Source: an uncultured Clostridia bacterium
GTDB lineage: Bacteria > Bacillota > Clostridia > TANB77 > CAG-508
DNA length: 64,000 bases
Assembly: GCA_949482135.1 (NCBI GenBank)
Contig: CASYFC010000002.1
Location: forward strand, 310,001 to 374,000
Direction of reading: 5' to 3'
Position numbers and translations under genes: made by a program. Below the pieces are notes generated by a model. The model searched no databases and had not been told where the DNA came from. It was given only the letters and a program-made list of their open reading frames with translations. This document shows, piece by piece, positions 61,393 through 64,000 of the stretch. The number at the start of each line of letters is the position of its first letter. Positions within the stretch are counted from its first letter, which is position 1.

Positions 61393-63729
61393 GTGGATAA
61401 AGTTACAAAAGGAGATATACAAAAAAAATTAAAATATTTAAATTTAGATTTAGATAAAATACCTGAACAAATAACAGAATTTAAACCACTAAATTATACT
61501 GTTTCTAGGTTAAATAATGATAAAGATCATAGAGTTTTTAGATATGTACCAATAGATAAAATAGAAATACTATTTACTCCATGTTTAAGAACAGATCCAT
61601 TAAAAGAAAAATATTCTAAAGCAATACCTTTATTTAAATATATTCTTCCAGCCGAAAAAGAAGAGGATATTGAGAAATATGCTACTTTTTTAAAAATGCT
61701 AGAAAAAGTTTCTATCCCAGAAGTAGAAAATATAGTTAATCTTCAAAAAGAGCTAGATAAAAAGGAGCCATTTAGAGTTAAATATACTAAAGACCATATG
61801 TGGCAAATATATTATTCTGAAGCAACAGGAACATATTTTATGCTTGTTTGTACAAAAGAAGAAACATTTTCAGAATTTTTCTATTTATTAAAAACAAAAT
61901 TAGAATTTTATAAAAAGAAATCTAGAATTATTCCAAAAATATATGTTCCTATAAATGCAACAAATTATTCAGAAGAGTTCTTAAACAGAACGGAGATTGC
62001 AGATTTAGAAAATTACCTATGGCTTTTTACTAAAGATTGGGCATTAACTTTTGAAGTATATGATAAAAAAAATGTTTTATCTCTACAAATAATTGGAGAT
62101 ACTTATGTATATGATAAAGTTAAAAGTACATATAAAATTAAATTAACAAGTAGAGAAGAAGCTTTAAAATTTTATAAATTGTTAAAAGCTTTATTTATAT
62201 TACAAACAGAAATAAAAAATCATTTTAATTTCACAACAAGAATAGATAGTAATAATAGTTTAGAACTATATATAGGAAAAACAAGGCTTACATTCGATAT
62301 GTTAACAGAGTTTATAAAAAGTGAAGTTAAGATTGCAGAAGAAGAAATAAAAACTCAAAATGGTGAAATAGAAAAATTAGAAGAAGAACTTTCTAATATA
62401 AAAGAATCAGTAAAAGAAAAAGAAGATGAATACCTAATAAAACAAAAGGAAATTTCTACATACTTAGAATACAAAAAAACTTTTATTGGTAAAGTAAAAT
62501 ACTTTTTTAAATCATCAAAAATAAATAAAAAAATAAAAGATTCTCAAAATTTAGAAAATAGTTTATTAAGAAATGAAGAAGATGATAATACACAAACAAT
62601 TAATATAGATCCAATGAGTACAGCTTTTAGAGAAAAGAAATTTTATACAATTGAAGATTTAGTTACAATATATTCATTATATGAAAAAGGTGAAAAAAAT
62701 TGTAAGAATTTAAAACAAGATTTAAAAGCTCAAAAATTGAAATTAGAAAATATAATTTCTAAAGTAAAAAATGCAACATTATATATTGAAGAAATAGATA
62801 AACATAAAAAAAGTATTTTCGATTTCTGGAAGTATTCAAACAAAGATGAAAGATTAAGTCTAGAAATGGGAAATGAAGAAGAAAAAAATGAAAATAAAAC
62901 AGTTTTAAAAAGATTTTTTGATATAGAATCAGATTTCGAAGATTTAGGTGTTAAAGTTGATTCTATACAAAGAAAAAAATTATCAAGAGAAGAAATGGAT
63001 AGTATATTCTTAGCAAAAACAGAGGTGCTTCCTGTCTTAAACATGTTAAGAAATAATAATTTAGATAAAGATGCTATAGAGGAAGTGTTATTAGATTTAA
63101 AAGAACAATTTAATAATAATAAGCAACATATAGAAAGTGAGACATTTGATATATTTGGAAATATAGTTGATGATGCAACTGTACTAAAATATATTGGAAG
63201 TAGAAGTCATAGAGAAAATGAAAAAAGTAAATTTAAAATTTTAAATATAAATAAAAGAATAGATGTTTTTGATTTTACTGAAAAGTTACAAAGTGTTATA
63301 TCATACATAGATGGAGCTATTCCAAAAGGAAGTGCTGAATATGATTTTTCTTTATATAGAGTATCTCAAATAACAGAGCAAATAGATAGTAATTATTTTG
63401 ATATATATAATTTGAATGTTGAAAAAGCATTAGAAGAATTTGAAGATGATGGAGAAGGAGCATTAAATTTAGTAAAATTAAATTTTAAAGAAGGATTACC
63501 ATTATTATATTATTCAAATATTATTTTATATGATAATACAAATCAAACTCTTCCAGTAGGAATGAATTTATCTTCTAGTGTATTAATAGATTGTAAAAGA
63601 TTAGAATTTACATTGGTAGGTAAAAATAAATTTAGAACTAATAATTATTTTACTGAAAGTAGAAATTTAATTTCACCTAAATCTAAAGATGTATTTGTAT
63701 ATGAGTATGATGTAGATTTAAAAGAATAA
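61393..63729 (+). CDS. Large coiled-coil protein of unknown function
   Basis: This 778-residue protein starts at a GTG after AAAAGGGAGAAA. It has no signal peptide or clear membrane segment and is probably cytoplasmic. The N-terminal 290 residues are mixed alpha/beta (VFRYVPIDKIEILFTPCLRTDP). A long Glu/Lys coiled coil spans about 310-375 and a second at about 430-480. The C-terminal part (about 570-778) has beta-rich pieces and ends in a strand-rich stretch (KRLEFTLVGKNKFRTNNYF). I see no nucleotide-binding, nuclease or protease motif. It follows the HelD gene with a terminator between and precedes deoB. Length and coils would suit a structural or scaffold role. Confidence 0.6.
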   Translation: MDKVTKGDIQKKLKYLNLDLDKIPEQITEFKPLNYTVSRLNNDKDHRVFRYVPIDKIEILFTPCLRTDPLKEKYSKAIPLFKYILPAEKEEDIEKYATFLKMLEKVSIPEVENIVNLQKELDKKEPFRVKYTKDHMWQIYYSEATGTYFMLVCTKEETFSEFFYLLKTKLEFYKKKSRIIPKIYVPINATNYSEEFLNRTEIADLENYLWLFTKDWALTFEVYDKKNVLSLQIIGDTYVYDKVKSTYKIKLTSREEALKFYKLLKALFILQTEIKNHFNFTTRIDSNNSLELYIGKTRLTFDMLTEFIKSEVKIAEEEIKTQNGEIEKLEEELSNIKESVKEKEDEYLIKQKEISTYLEYKKTFIGKVKYFFKSSKINKKIKDSQNLENSLLRNEEDDNTQTINIDPMSTAFREKKFYTIEDLVTIYSLYEKGEKNCKNLKQDLKAQKLKLENIISKVKNATLYIEEIDKHKKSIFDFWKYSNKDERLSLEMGNEEEKNENKTVLKRFFDIESDFEDLGVKVDSIQRKKLSREEMDSIFLAKTEVLPVLNMLRNNNLDKDAIEEVLLDLKEQFNNNKQHIESETFDIFGNIVDDATVLKYIGSRSHRENEKSKFKILNINKRIDVFDFTEKLQSVISYIDGAIPKGSAEYDFSLYRVSQITEQIDSNYFDIYNLNVEKALEEFEDDGEGALNLVKLNFKEGLPLLYYSNIILYDNTNQTLPVGMNLSSSVLIDCKRLEFTLVGKNKFRTNNYFTESRNLISPKSKDVFVYEYDVDLKE

Positions 63730-63774
63730 ATTATAAATACTGTTGTTTATAATTAGATTGAGAGGTAATTTCAT

Positions 63775-64000
63775 ATGATAAATAGAGCAATAATAATAGT
63801 TTTAGATAGTTTTGGAGTTGGAGAAACACCAGATGCTGTAGAGTATGGAGATTGTGGAAGTAATACTTTTGCAGGTATATACAATAATACTTCACTAAAT
63901 ATTCCAAATATGAAAAAATTAGGGTTATACAATATTCAAAATATTGGAATTAATAACAAAGAAGATAATCCAATTGGAATATATGGTAAAGCTGATGAAA
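63775..64000 (+). CDS. deoB: Phosphopentomutase, N-terminal part (gene runs off the right edge)
   Basis: The first 75 codons of DeoB are present, a Mn-dependent mutase that interconverts ribose (or deoxyribose) 1- and 5-phosphates in nucleoside salvage. The start [21 protein letters not shown] carries the metal-binding Asp of the alkaline-phosphatase fold, followed by GSNTFAGI and [12 protein letters not shown], matching the family. GAGAGG lies 7-8 bases before the ATG. The rest of the gene is outside the window. Confidence 0.93.
   Translation, partial: MINRAIIIVLDSFGVGETPDAVEYGDCGSNTFAGIYNNTSLNIPNMKKLGLYNIQNIGINNKEDNPIGIYGKADE

Overview
The window is AT-rich (roughly 30% GC), dense, and has Gram-positive signals throughout: strong AGGAGG-type ribosome sites, sortases with sorting signals, a T-box leader, SpoVS, RqcH, LL-diaminopimelate aminotransferase and an OLE-type RNA. 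This points to an anaerobic Clostridia-class Firmicute, probably a gut or rumen type. The species cannot be named from sequence alone. Coding is on both strands, mostly plus. No tRNA, rRNA, CRISPR array or intact insertion sequence was seen.

Region 1 (1-25.3 kb) is accessory and surface-oriented. Three acetate kinase genes (1-468 partial, 11994-13184, 24069-25253) punctuate blocks of envelope genes: an operon of polytopic membrane proteins (575-4546), a 1643-residue LPITG surface protein (4837-9768), a convergent membrane protein (9838-11787), and then a cohesin-dockerin block. That block holds two cohesin-type proteins (13695-17746), the second ending in nine Ig-like repeats and an SPHTG sorting signal. 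A class B sortase follows (17823-18599), then two large secreted dockerin proteins: a CHAP hydrolase with lectin domain (18848-21508) and a leucine-rich-repeat/CAP-domain protein (21569-23890). A broken dockerin remnant lies between. A second, smaller set sits at 48-52 kb: a cohesin protein with LPKTG, its own sortase, a dockerin-bearing glucosaminidase and a cadherin-like protein. Together they suggest a sortase-anchored cohesin-dockerin complex that docks cell-wall-active enzymes rather than cellulases.

Region 2 (25.3-48 kb) is mainly housekeeping: rqcH, pgi, an FtsX-type permease, an OLE-like large structured RNA with its frameshifted OapA-like partner, holA, dapL, guaB, a compositionally foreign GH13 amylase, ymdB, spoVS, an oligopeptide-binding protein, recA-recX-scpA, a C39-type peptidase and a transglutaminase-like/GNAT fusion.

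Region 3 (52.3-55.4 kb) is a GC-richer island. It carries an HflK/HflC-like SPFH pair followed by a separately promoted and terminated unit of about 690 bases. That unit holds four tandem micro-ORFs, each with its own ribosome site, encoding 8-9 residue peptides that share [YF]TSGF[VT] and end in TAG. Differences among copies within the shared codons are mostly synonymous, so the peptide appears to be what is conserved. I know of no described system that matches this, and it is the most interesting object in the window.

Region 4 (55.4-64 kb) has a T-box-controlled threonyl-tRNA synthetase that lacks the usual TGS domain, a membrane-anchored protein with a serpin-like C-terminus, a leader RNA candidate before a HelD-type helicase, a coiled-coil protein of unknown function, and the start of deoB.
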